Under the pieces are notes generated by a model. That model was not told the origin of the DNA. It saw only the letters and a program-made list of their open reading frames with translations, and did no database searches. This document shows positions 11,407 to 21,750 of a stretch of DNA of 64,000 nucleotides, in pieces. Every line of letters begins with the position of its first letter. The first letter of the stretch is position 1. The stretch lies in contig NW_015971542.1 of the NCBI RefSeq assembly GCF_000182565.1, positions 62,001 to 126,000 on the forward strand. The letters run 5' to 3'. Origin of the DNA: Spizellomyces punctatus DAOM BR117. Taxonomy: Eukaryota; Chytridiomycota; Chytridiomycetes; Spizellomycetales; Spizellomycetaceae. Position numbers and translations under genes: made by a program.

Positions 11407-12852
11407 CTACCATGACGCAACTGGATAGTCGTCGTCAGCTTCAAGGCTGTCTTCATTGATCATCCAGATTATGGTAGCGTGCCCCATGACGTTCGTGCAG
11501 AACCAAATTTGGTCAGTGGCTTCTGGAGCCAGGGTTCCAGGTGTCCTGGAACCGTTGGCTTGGGTTATGTAGAGGGCTGTGAACATCTCTGCGGCCCTTT
11601 TCAAGTTAACCGCTCGAAAGTGGTAATAGGCGTGCTCCCGATGTTTGGGACGGAGCTGCTCTTCTGTGGTTTCAGCTGCATTGGCTAGCTTTAACAACAC
11701 TGCTCTCGCGGCTTCAATGGCTATGTCCGCGAAATCGTGGGCCTCGCGATCAGGCCAGAGGGTGAAGCAGGCCGTTTTGGGGTTTCCGGCCGCATGTTGA
11801 GGGACCCCAGCGTCAAGCCAGGCAGCGCAGGGTACGTCCCGTAATCTCTTGCCTATCTTTTTTGCATCGGCAACGATACTGACAGCAGCTTGACCGCCGT
11901 CGGAAGCCCTACTGTAGGGCTCCGCGATATGCATCATGAGGGGCTGGCTCGTGGCGTAAGGCTTCAAAGCCCCGTCAACCACCCAATCTTCACCACGATA
12001 GTGTTCAAGGGTTTTGTTTGGGTCTTCATACAACTCACGAATCCAAACTTCGACCCAGGTGGCCATGGCTGCTCCGAGCTGCTCGATAGAGTTCTCGGCA
12101 GCGAAGGCGTCGCTTACTTCTGACCAGGGATAGCCTTCCTCAAGGGTAGAGAGGATGCTGACTCCTTGTTGTCCTCGGATATCGGTGGTCATGGTGTTGG
12201 AAATGAAAGCTTTTGTTTCGGTGTCGATAGAAAGGGTTTGCGAAGCAGAGTGATTGTGTAAGGGAAGTAGTTCGTTGGTAGTTGAAGATGAAAAAAGAGG
12301 GGGGGCAAGCAGGGGCGCCCTTTTAAGGTCGTCACCAGCTGATTTTGACAGCTCGGACATGCATAAGCGTGATCGGGAGGCTTGGTGTGGCGTTCTTGAC
12401 TGGTAAGGTAAGCCACGCGAAACTGGTTTTCTTTCTGGTGAGAGGGCATGATTATCACGTGAGCTATCGTCCGGATAAACCGCGAAGCATTGGTGGTCAG
12501 AAGCGTAAGCCGTATCTTCCGGGGCATTGCCTGCAAGGCTGACTACCAAAGAGTCCTCTACTAGCACGCTAGTGGGGGCTCTGGATCTCCAGTACTCTTC
12601 TAAGGCTTTGGAAGCCTCTGTTAGGGCTTCCTCTGGTTCCCAGGTATCCTCATGGGGTGGGTATCCGGACCAACGTATTCGAAATTGACATTTTCCGCGC
12701 CTGGTTTGATGGTCTACTATCGCTTCCACTTCAAACTTGCCCTCTGAAGCGTCGGAATCCTCTGCTTGTGCTTCCGCGACCTTTTCCTCAGTTTTGGCAT
12801 CGACAGGCTTCTGGTATGGACGTAATTTCGATATGTGAAACCATGGATGAAG
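11407..12852 (-). pseudogene. Gypsy-1 chromodomain and unusual C-terminal extension
   Basis: Open from after the TGA at 12853-12855 to TAG at 11407-11409. A chromodomain lies at about 12745-12600: an aromatic start in 'KFEVEAIV', then 'FRIRWSGYPP' and 'DTWEP', which supply the usual aromatic-cage positions. Chromodomains in chromovirus integrases bind methylated histone tails and direct integration to heterochromatin (established for the family). About 390 residues follow: first a low-complexity Ser/Thr-rich linker, then from about 12200 a compact, W- and A-rich segment of roughly 260 residues ('ATWVEVWIRELYEDP', 'MGHATIIWMINEDSLEADDD') that I cannot assign. The reading frame is the same as that of Pol, and the segment ends 48 bases before the polypurine tract. 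Confidence 0.75.
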
Positions 12853-12855
12853 TCA

Positions 12856-14271
12856 TCTCATCTTGTCTGGCAGTTTTAACTCGTAGTTGTCGCGGAGAGG
12901 GTTACAGTCGGTCACCGTGACTGGTCCCAGCCATTTCGGAGCGATCTTGGACTCATACCCTGCTAGGTTTTTTGTGCTCAGAAGCACCTTATCTCCTCTC
13001 CGGAACTCCAAATGTCATCGCAATAAATCATAATATCTTTTCTGCGAATCCTGGGCTTTGATCATCAGATCTCAGATAAGGATGTTTAGGTCGCCGAGGT
13101 GTTTACAGAGCTCTTCCGCATCTGCATTTCTGGTTTCTGACGGCCTTTCGATGATATCCGCCAGTGGATTGTGGGGCTCATAGCCTAGGTCCATTCTGAA
13201 TCGCATCATTTTTGTCACCTCGTGTACCGTATCGTTGATAATGAATTCCGCAACCAGAAGAAAGGTGTCCCAGTCGTCTAATTGGGTGTTGACCATTGTG
13301 GTAAGGACCTGCAAGACCGTTGCGTTGTCTCTCTCTGATTGTCCATCACCTTGAGGGTGGTAGGCTGTGGTGAGCTCTTGATTAATCTTTAGGTTTTTGC
13401 AGACCTCCTGCCAAAATCGACTCGTAAACTTGGGGTTGCAGTCCGAGATAATAGTCTCCGGAATGCCATGCAATGGGACGTAGTGTTCTATAAAGAGTTC
13501 CATGACCTGAATAGCTGTCGCGGTGCTCTTGAGGGGCCATACGTGGATCCTCTTTGAGCATTTACATGCTATTAGCCAAAAGGCGTCGTACCCTCTGGAA
13601 GTAAGTGGGAGCTTGGTTATGAAGTCAGTCGTGATGAATGTCCAGCGTCCCGGAGCTGGTGGTATGGGTTTCAGCAACCCCGGAATCAGTTGCAGTACCC
13701 TTTTTGAGCGTTGACAGATTTCACATCCTGCGCAGTGTTTTCTGAAAGTTTGTGCCATCTTTGGCCACCAGACTTGTGCTGCGGCTCTGGCGTAGGTTCT
13801 TTCGAATCCGAAGTGTCCTCCCCCCTCATGAAAAAGCTTGCGCACCTCGGGGGTGCAAGCAGGGGGCACGTAGAGGCGCCAAAGGTCTTCGGAGACTGAA
13901 AAACGGTGCCACAGCAGGTTATCTGCATGTTGCCAGTCCTGAAGAAAGTGCGCGTCAGCTGTAGTGTAGGTGTCGGGGCTGGTCTCCCATAGGAGCGTGC
14001 GGGCCTGTTGGGCTATGGGGTGGAGCTGGCCGGTGAGGCCAGTGCGGATGGCGGCAATGAGTGCAGGCTGTAATGCCAGACAGAAGGCGGCATCTGCCAG
14101 TGTCGAGGAAGGTGCGAGAGCCGCTGGTGTGGTGCGCAGCCGTCGTCTTCCACGTTCCGCCACCCATATTTGGGTCGCGGTGGAGCAGAGGAGGGTTTCC
14201 GCTCCTAGTAGCCGTGAAAGTGTATCAGCGACAATGTGAAAACGTCCTGGTTTGTGAACGATTGTCATCCA
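12856..14271 (-). pseudogene. Gypsy-1 integrase (and end of RNase H), with stops
   Basis: The minus frame shows the zinc-binding HHCC module ('GGHFGFERTYARAAAQVWWP' followed by 'CAGCEICQRSK') near 13870-13690. The catalytic core follows, with D in 'FITTDFITKLP', D in 'TIISDCNPKF' and E in 'DGQSERDNATV'. The usual Arg after the second Asp is Cys here (TGC), one C-to-T step from an Arg codon. In-frame TGA codons at 13072-13074, 13015-13017 and 12853-12855 break the downstream part, and each is one C-to-T change from CGA. The conserved GPV-type boundary before the chromodomain ('KWLGPVTVTD') is retained. The enzyme would integrate the cDNA if intact. Confidence 0.85.
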
Positions 14272-17200
14272 TTAAGACCAGTAACTAAGATCGAGGGCCC
14301 AGCGGAGAAGCTTATGGTTCTCGCCTTTGTATTTAGCGAGCCACAAAAGAGCTCGGTGATCGGTAATGACTGTGAAAGGCAGGCCTTCGAGGTATGGGCG
14401 GAGTTTTCCGAGGCCCCAAATGAGGCATCTGGCCTCGAGTTCGACAGGGGGGGCCTTCTTTTCCGAGGTGGTGGTGCCTCGGGAATGGTAGCACAGCGGG
14501 TGTTTAGAAGCATCCGGCTGTAACTGTTCGAGCATGACATTAAACGCTGTGTAGGAAGCGTCACTGTGAAGGGTGTAGGGGAACCCTTTTCTGGGTGCCG
14601 CAAGCACTGGAGCTGTTGTCAGAGCCTGCTTGGTGGCTGCGAAGGCAGAGTTTCGGGAATCGGTCCATGAAACTTCACGCTTCACGATAAATCTGCGCAG
14701 ACCTTGGTCGGGGCGCTTGCGAGCAAGGCGTCCGACACAAAAGGGGTCAATGGGCAAGTCCGCCAACGATGATTGGCGTAGATTGACCACCGGTAGGTCT
14801 GAGGAGCTAGATTTCGGATGTTGCGAAACCTCAAATCAGGCTCCAGTGGCTGTGATTGTAGGGGCCACCGCCGTGTCGAGCATGGATGGTGAATTGAGCT
14901 TTTCAGCGCCTTTCTTTGGGTCAGCGCGACCCTTTTTAAGGTCTTGGTATTCGCGAACGCCCTCTTGGATAGCGTCTTGCAGGGGTCGGACGAGTTCCGT
15001 GTAGTGGGGGATGAATTGGGCGTGGAACCCTAGGAGACCCACGAAGGACCATAGGTCACCTATGAATTTGGGTCATGGCCAATCGACTATGGTTGCAACC
15101 TTGTCTGGATCGGTAGCGAGACCCTGAGAGGAGGCAACGAAACCGAGAGCCGTGAGCTGGTGAAAGAGCCATTGACACTTGTCAAGTCTTAGGGTGAGTT
15201 TGGCTCTGGAAAAGCGGTCGAGCCAGTCCGCGATGGCGTCTAGGGCTTCCGCGGCTGTCTCCGCTCGTGTGTGGATATCATTGACGAAGTTGTTGATATT
15301 TCACCATTTGGAGGGACCCAAGGTGTCATCCATCACCCGACAGAAGTGCGAAGGGGCAGTCTTGGGTCCGAAGGGCATAAAGAGTGGTTCGTAGATGCCG
15401 TCATGGAGTCTGATCGCGAGCCATTTGCGTACCGATGCATCGGTGATGGCGATTTGGTAAAATCCTTTGTTTGCGTCACCTCCCGATATGTATCGGAATG
15501 GGACTGCAATGATCCAGTTCAGGATGTCGAGCATGATGGGAAAGGGATATGGGTCCCAGGCCATGCAGTCGTTGGCTCGGCGATAGTCGAAGGCTACCTG
15601 CGGGGGTTTGTCTGTGTAGCGAATGATAACAGGATCGCTGGCGAAGGTTACTTTGGTGGTTCGTTTCCACCTCTGAAGCCCCATCATGGTGTCTTGCTCC
15701 ATCTCGAGGGCTGTCTGCTCCAACAGAGAGTACGACCGTGGCCTCGAAAGGGGTGGCGGAGCCGAGATAAATCGAGGCGCATAAGGAATCTTGGTGTAGT
15801 TCCCTATGAGATGACCCTCATAGCTGAAGGCTTGATGGAAGTGTCGTAGAATGTTGATTAGGGCCCAGACCATGGGTTTGGGTCGCTTGAGATCGACGTG
15901 GAAATGTTCCGCGTCTTTTAATTGGGCTTTGAAGGCCCCTGGAGCCCTCTCCGTAGAGTCGAGGTTCCATTTGTTCCGAAGTGTCTGCCATTCTTCTTTG
16001 GAAATGTTCTCTTCGGGGTCCGCAACTGAATTATGGGTTGCGGTGGACAGTTTGAGGCCTAACGGGGCCGTTGAGCTAGCAGCAGTGGCCTCAAGAGGGT
16101 TTTCGATGAGAAAAGTTTGGGCTGCCATGTGCGTCTGTCCCGTGATTAACATGGTTAATCTAGACTTCTGAGCTTTGGCTTTGGTCAGCCGTGGCATTGA
16201 CACATCCTTCATGAATTCACCCTGCTTGGTCTTGTATGGCATGCCGCACATGTGATCAGTGTCCAGCTCATCCATTATGGAGCAAGGGATAAGGATGTCC
16301 GGATTCTTGAGCGTCACCACGAAACTGGGTAACGGGGGTTCCTGAACCAAGGTTTGGAGTTTCAAATGTCCCAGAACGTCGTTGGCTAGGATGATGAGAG
16401 GTTTCCCATATGCAATGACTCGGAAATAGGCACGGAAAGTCAGGTATTCTCCTCTGTGGCCTCTGAGGGAAGTTTCGAGGCATACTGTCTTGGTAGATGA
16501 GATACGTCCACCAATGCCTTTGAAAGCCATCGTTTCTGCATCCTGCAAATCAGTTTCGGAGAACAGAAGGCCCTGGTACGTGTCGGAAACCAGAGACTCG
16601 CAGGCTCCTGTGTCTAGTACCACAGGTGCCCAGAGCTGAGCGATGACGGCTAGCGTCCAGCAAGGCTGTGTTTGGGTCTTGGTCTGGCTTTTGAGTACAT
16701 CGCCTAAATCTACCGAGTAGAAGGCATTGATGGAAGGCACCGCGACCTCGAAATGGGGCGCGATGTCATTAATTGTTGCTTCCATAGCCTTGATCGCACT
16801 CTCAAAGTGCTCTCTAGATTTGTTGTTTTGTGGTTTTGTTGTTTTATTCTGGCGAGCAACTTGTTTGATAGCCAGCATGACTATACGCGTCCGTTCGCTC
16901 TCTTCGTGTCTTTGGAGACGTGGATGGTCTTTAACGTGCAGAAATTTGGGGTTTCCGCGATGATAATAATAGTCTGAGCGAATGATATTGCCTGTCAGGA
17001 GAAATGCCACCAGTTGCAGGTTGGCGTAAGAATCAAAGATAACAGGATCTTCGGAGCTCCACATCAAGAATTTCTCACGCTCATCGAGCCTTATCCAGGC
17101 AAGGAGGATCAAATGAGGGGTACCGTCTTCTCGGACTTTTCACAGGATTCGATCCTTGTCAGCTTCAGCTGCAGCAGCGATGTAGAGGTGGTGGGAACTC

Positions 17201-17868
17201 CACGCGACTGCGTAGGGGTCGTTCCCGAGGTGCCCGGCGCCTCGCTTCAGTTCTTTGGCGAAGAAGCTGAGCACGCGGGGGTTGTTGCCCATCATCAGAG
17301 CCACTTGCGGGGTGCCCCAGATGATGGCTATGTTGTCCCAGACTTGGTCCCAGCCCTGCGTGGGCGTGCGGGGGTCCTCTTCCTTAGTCTCCGTGACCTC
17401 GGAAAGAGGTGCGGTCATCAAAATTGTTGATTCTGAGTGCTTGGGTGAATGAAAGAATCTGATGGTGTGGAATCCTTGATTAGCGGCGGCTGTCCTTTCC
17501 AGTTCTGAAGCCAAAAAAAGAGTCTCGGTGGTAGCGGACGTCGAGTCCAGCTCCACTATGTAAGACTTCTTGGACTCCTGTTTGGGTTTCCAACCTGCGG
17601 GCGTGGGTGCTCCATATGGTCCTTTCTTTCCATCTTCAGGATCTTTTCGGTTCGGGTTCTGCCAGCAGAAAACATTCCAATGCTTTTTCTGACAGAATTT
17701 GCAGGGTGCTGGTGGTTCCTTGTTGGGGTCCGGAACCATCTTTTGAGGACCGTCACAACCCTTTTCGGGGTTTCCGGTTTTATGTTGAGCCGTCTGCTTA
17801 GGGCCTTTGTCGGTTCCAGTCTTTTGTGACTTCTTCTGAGCTTCAGCAGCACCGCTGTAGCAAGGGTC
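14272..17868 (-). pseudogene. Gypsy-1 zinc knuckle, protease, reverse transcriptase and RNase H, with stops
   Basis: In one minus-strand frame: a zinc-knuckle-like CX2CX3HX4C motif near 17700-17660, a retropepsin motif 'VLDTGACESLVSD' near 16620-16580, RT signatures ('VAFDYRRANDCM', 'LFMPFGPKTAPSHFCRVMDD') from about 15610 to 15310, and RNase H ('YTLHSDASYTAFNVMLEQL', 'ITDHRALLWL') near 14600-14330. The catalytic YxDD box of RT reads FVND at 15288-15277; the first Asp has become Asn through a GTC-AAT context that fits loss of a CpG. Stops: TGA at 17140, 15301, 15073 and 14836, TAA at 14272. The four TGA codons fit CGA-to-TGA changes. The frame is otherwise continuous, so no frameshift is needed between Gag and Pol. 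Confidence 0.87.
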
Positions 17869-18897
17869 TCATTTTCTGGTGTCATCAGAGCCGAAATAAA
17901 GGCGCAGGAAGTCTTTTAATTTGGTCAGGTTCATGACGTTACAGGATTTGACCATGATTTGGATGTCGCTGGGCAATTGTTCGACTATTAGGTCGAAATG
18001 CTGGTCAGTGGGACATTCTATGTTTGCCCGGTCGCCGTATGCGAGGCGCTGGAGATGAGTTTTGTGGTCAATGAACACGAGAAAGCTGCGAAATTCTTTG
18101 GGGTTCACGTGGCAGCGCACATATTCAGTTTTGCACTTGGACTCGGTTAGGGGATCTCGGAACTCTCGAAGCAGTTCTTCTTTCCACCTTTTCCAGGTCC
18201 ACGAGCGAGTTTCCTGGGCTTCCAGAGTGTAAAACCAAGCGTCGGCAGGGGTTTTCTCGGCTATCATGGCTGGTAGGAGCTGTACCATCCTGGCATCCAA
18301 CGTTGCGCTAACATTTTGAAGAAGTTGGACTTTGTTGAGCCATTCTTCAACGTCTTGGTTTCTTTTGCCCATAAACTCGGGTACGTCCTTTGCTTTCAAG
18401 GAATCGACCTTGGTGTCGCTGGCCCACAGGGCCGCTGGCACTTGGATTGGAGGCACCGGACCTGAAAAACTTGGTTCGGTATGCTCCCTTGGTGTGTCCG
18501 ATGTTTCCCACGGGGTTGTGGACCGTTCTCTTGTAGCTCGTGCTATGAGAGGTTGTTCAGGCAGCAGGCGATGTGCTAGGGCTTCTAAGGCTCGTGCGAG
18601 GCGCTCATCTGCCGCTGTCTGACGTTCGGAAAGCCTATGAAGCTGTTCCGTAAGATTTTGAGTTGCCAACTGCGTTGCAGCAGTCGAGCGGGCAATGTCT
18701 TCTTTTAACGCTGCCACTTCAGAGGCCATCGTGGCCAAGTTAGGGGCTTCCGGTTTGACGGAAGTGGTCCCTGAACGCCTTGGGCATGTTGCGGGAGGGA
18801 CTTCGACATCCTCTGCAGGACCCTGACTACGAGTCTGGATCACAGGTGAGCGGCCTCGCATTGGAGAGCATTCGACCGGCATCATTCTCGGTTTCAT
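17869..18897 (-). CDS. Gypsy-1 Gag (capsid) open frame
   Basis: The first ATG of the frame is at 18897; the frame remains open upstream to near the LTR. It contains a coiled-coil-like segment ('EVAALKEDIARSTAATQLAT') and a retrotransposon Gag core ('EEWLNKVQLLQNV', 'WKRWKEELLREFRDPL'), as in Ty3/gypsy capsids that package the element's RNA. It ends at a TGA (17869-17871) that is one C-to-T change from CGA. The zinc knuckle and Pol continue in the same frame immediately after, so this stop is probably mutational rather than the natural Gag end. About 343 residues remain. Confidence 0.82.
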   Translation of the reverse strand: MKPRMMPVECSPMRGRSPVIQTRSQGPAEDVEVPPATCPRRSGTTSVKPEAPNLATMASEVAALKEDIARSTAATQLATQNLTEQLHRLSERQTAADERLARALEALAHRLLPEQPLIARATRERSTTPWETSDTPREHTEPSFSGPVPPIQVPAALWASDTKVDSLKAKDVPEFMGKRNQDVEEWLNKVQLLQNVSATLDARMVQLLPAMIAEKTPADAWFYTLEAQETRSWTWKRWKEELLREFRDPLTESKCKTEYVRCHVNPKEFRSFLVFIDHKTHLQRLAYGDRANIECPTDQHFDLIVEQLPSDIQIMVKSCNVMNLTKLKDFLRLYFGSDDTRK

Positions 18898-19019
18898 GAA
18901 GTCTGTTTCCGAAACGAGAGAAAAGGTTTCCGAGTAGCTACCTGAGCGGATCTCGGTTTGCACAAGAGTTTCGGTACAACCGAATAAGGTTTTCAGCTGA
19001 ATTTGAGAGGGGAAGGCAG

Positions 19020-19039
19020 TTCGTCGCGCTTCTCCACCA
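19020..19039 (-). other. Gypsy-1 candidate primer-binding site
   Basis: Directly inside the 5' LTR, the minus strand begins TGGTGGAGAAGCGCGACG, a TGG start as expected for pairing with a tRNA CCA end. I could not identify the tRNA, and self-priming is an alternative. Confidence 0.5.
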
Positions 19040-19611
19040 TGTAACGGATTTTTTGTTGGTAGACTATGGTAAAGACAACTTGGGTCTCCTAGCAGGTTGT
19101 GTGGGTGTCCGTACTAGGAATCGTAGTCTCCAAATCCTTTCTTTGGGTGTCGGTAGTGACTTGAGGGCGAGAGGCAAGGAGAGTCAGTTAGTTGTGAACT
19201 GAGCAGGATTTAGAGGCTTCAGTGCGGGTGATCAGGCCGTTGAAGCGCTCTGTTAGGTTCCTGTTAACCTAGGATTGGGGTTGAGAAGCTAGTTGTGGGG
19301 ATTTTTTGTCGCTATGGCTTCTGGCTGCCGACTTATTTTATTGAATTCCTCTTTTTATACAAGAATATGCTACGGTAACGTCTACACTAGTTTCTGTAGC
19401 CTTCATTAGGGTGGCGGCATCCGATCTTCCCATCTCGGACCATTGCCATGATCGATCATGGCTGCGTAACGTATCCTTCACGCTGCGCTGGTGTAGCCCA
19501 GAACCGAGCTTGATCTTAGGGGTTTCGAAGCTTAGGTTACAATTGCGGAAACCTCAATTGTGGTCACCTGATGCCTTTGAGCGAACCAGTTTATCAGAGT
19601 CGTTCGCTACA
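19040..19611 (-). repeat. Gypsy-1 LTR (5' LTR in element orientation)
   Basis: 572 bp, co-linear with 10778-11349. It differs at about 24 bases, all transitions at CG/TG/CA positions. Followed by target duplication ACAG at 19612-19615. Confidence 0.95.
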
Positions 19612-19620
19612 ACAGCATAT

Positions 19621-19833
19621 TGTTACAATAGGCAGCAGGGACAAGAAGACTAGGAAGCCTTGGGGAAAACTTGGTTATTCTATTAGAGGGGGGTGTGGCA
19701 ACACTCCCTTTTTATAGACCAAAATGCCAAGGCTTCAGTTTTATCTCTAACCAATGAAAAGACTTCTAAACTAGTGAGTCACAATGTATCCTCCTTATCT
19801 TTGCAGTAAAAATTATTTTCTGCAGCTCAGGAA
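19621..19833 (-). repeat. Solo gypsy LTR (Gypsy-D family), left part, split by Copia-A
   Basis: It starts TGTTACAATAGGCAGCAGGG, resembling the Gypsy-D LTR at 30149. The other half is 28828-29070, ending ACAGAAGAATTCTGTTACA. A target duplication CATAT flanks the reunited LTR (19616-19620 and 29071-29075). No internal gypsy sequence lies between the halves, so it is a solo LTR of about 456 bp into which Copia-A inserted. Confidence 0.8.
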
Positions 19834-20214
19834 TGTTGGGGAAGTCAAGAAATAGGTGTTATCCTACAACTAGACTGGATGCACCTGAGAGGTGGATAGC
19901 CATGTTAGAAGCTATGCCATCGCTAGAGAATGTCTCTGTGGACTTTGTGTCAAAAGAGCAGTGAAAGAGTTATATTACAGAAAGAAAAACGGGGTCCTAA
20001 ATATAGTACAGATCACATGATGACAACCTGACTTTGACCTCTAATTTTCGGGCGCATAAAGCAACTAACTAAGAAGGTGTTTTGACAAGCTTGTAGCGCG
20101 GATTCAGGGCTTTCCAGAACCATCTTGGTCTTGTTGATAAGTTAATAACTCGCTAAGTTATTCAAGTTACCGTCCCATGGCAACTTCAATGAAATCAATC
20201 AATTAATTCCAACA
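19834..20214 (-). repeat. Copia-A LTR (3' in element orientation)
   Basis: 381 bp matching 28442-28822. The adjoining purine-rich tract on the minus strand (20215-20230, reading GGGCGAGGGGAAG next to the LTR) is the polypurine tract. Confidence 0.92.
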
Positions 20215-20244
20215 CTTCCCCTCGCCCAAAATTCCATTCTATTC

Positions 20245-20979
20245 TTAGGCTCTTTTGTTTGTCACATCATCCAGTGATTGAACGCCAAGTTCTGCACAAC
20301 ACTGGGTGAACCTCGGTGCAGGAATGGCCTTGGTAAGAACATCTGCAGTCATCTGTTGAGTGGGGCATCTTCTAACTGAAATCTCGCCACTCTGGATGTG
20401 TTCCCTGAGGAAATGATAGCGTATATCAATATGTTTTGTCCGTTGCGAAATCAGGGTGTTCTTTGCCAGTTCCATCGCGCCATTGTTATCCATTTTGAGC
20501 ATGGTAGGGCGTTGTTTGACTTCCAAAAACCCGAGCTCTGCTAAGAGGTTTCTCATCCAAATAACCTCTCGTGCACAATCTGATGCCGCAATATACTCTG
20601 CCTCAACTGTGGAGAGTGCTGTGCATCTCTGCTTTGAAGATTTCCAAGCAATAGCGCCACCTGATAGCTTGAGAAGCCATCCTGAGGTTGACTTCCTATC
20701 TGAGAGGTCTCCACCCCAATCTGCATCGGAATAGGCTTCCAGATTGTAGCTGTTTTGCTGATAAACAAGCCCGTAGCTTGCTGTCTTTTGCAGGTACCGA
20801 AATATCCTCTTTACGCCCATCCAGTGCATGTTTCCAGGCACCTCACAGTGCCTAGCAAGTATCCCAACTGCTGTACTGATGTCAGGTCTAGAGGCAATTG
20901 CAGCAAACATCAAGCTGCCTATTGCACTGCAGTACTTCAATTTATCTACCATGGGTTGCCTTGACCCAAGAGCCTCAAA
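20245..20979 (-). pseudogene. Copia-A end of RT and RNase H
   Basis: The minus frame from after the TGA at 20980 to TAA at 20245. It shows 'AAIASRPDISTAVGILAR' (end of RT), then copia RNase H: 'LEAYSDADWGGDLSDRKSTS' with the first catalytic Asp, 'ALSTVEAEYIAAS' with the Glu, and 'MDNNGAMELAKN'. This enzyme degrades the RNA strand during cDNA synthesis. It is in frame with the RT upstream, from which the single TGA separates it. Confidence 0.85.
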
Positions 20980-20982
20980 TCA

Positions 20983-21747
20983 AACAGAGGTATCCAGTGG
21001 GGTTGACACTGGGTTTGAGTTTTCCATCTTGAGTCTTCTGAGCACTTCACCAATGTAATGTGCTTGATCCAGGGAAAGAATGCCATGCGGTTCATCTCTG
21101 ATTACCCTTAAACCCAAGATATGGTGGATAGGGCCAAGATCCTGCATCTTAAATTGCACTGACAATGTTGGTTTGACCCAATTCATGTCCTCTTTTGACT
21201 TGGTTGCAATAACCAGATCATCAACATAAACTGCCAGTATGATGTGCCATTTGTTTATGTTTGTGCACTCATCTTTCTCATGTGGTTTCACTTCCTGAAC
21301 CTCTTCCCCTTGCCAAATGTAAACACAAGGCTCGTGCACCAGTTGTTTAAAGCTGTTTTCGAGGAGGTAGGCATGCAGGGTATGGTTCCATAGCCTTCCA
21401 GCTTGCTTCAAACTGTAGAGACCCTTCTTCAACAAGCAAACAAACTTGTCTGGTGGGTGCTCTGTTGAAATTCCTAGGGGTTGCTCCACATACAGCTCTG
21501 AATCAACCTCGCCATTCAGAAATGCTGTTGCAACATCCATTTGATCCAATAAAAGCCCATGCTCTGCTGCCAGGGCAAAGATCAGTCGCAGAGCAGGGAA
21601 GGAGATGACGTGTGAAAAGGTCTCATCATAGTCCAATCCATGGATTTGACTGTACCCTTTGGCTACAAATCTTGCTTTGTGCCTTTCTACAGTGCTGTCA
21701 GTCTTCCACTTTGTTTTATAGACCCATTTGCTGCCAATTACAGGCCT
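20983..21747 (-). pseudogene. Copia-A reverse transcriptase
   Basis: Follows a TGA at 21748 in the same frame. Typical copia RT signatures: 'LDQMDVATAFLNGEVDSELY' and the catalytic 'ILAVYVDDLVIATKS' (YVDD intact), then 'SLKQAGRLWNHTLHAYL'. It ends at TGA 20980-20982, again CGA-compatible. Unlike in Gypsy-1, the RT active-site aspartates are preserved. Confidence 0.87.
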
Positions 21748-21750
21748 TCA

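Larger units (their letters stand above)
10778..19611 (-). mobile_element. Gypsy-1: full-length Ty3/gypsy chromovirus-type LTR retrotransposon, inactivated
   Basis: It has two 572-bp LTRs (10778-11349 and 19040-19611), each beginning TGTAAC and ending GCTACA on the plus strand. A 4-bp target duplication ACAG lies at 10774-10777 and 19612-19615. Coding is on the minus strand in the order Gag, zinc knuckle, protease, RT, RNase H, integrase, chromodomain, then a long tail. All coding parts lie in a single frame from the ATG at 18897 to TAG at 11407, with no net frameshift but nine in-frame stops. The putative primer-binding site adjoins 19039 and the polypurine tract adjoins 11350. The LTRs differ only at sites explained by CpG loss (see findings). 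It sits immediately next to the target duplication of a solo LTR that begins at 19621. Confidence 0.93.

Noticed and set aside
12853-17871. TGA read as a sense codon (code change) in Gypsy-1 and Copia-A
   Set aside because: Host genes such as the desaturase and the zinc-finger gene end with TGA, and the element TGA codons fit CpG mutation. Catalytic residues are lost too.
10778-19611. Classical RIP (CpA-to-TpA) as the cause of decay
   Set aside because: Mismatches are in CG/TG/CA pairs, not CA/TA. Only the TAA at 14272 could hint at another context.
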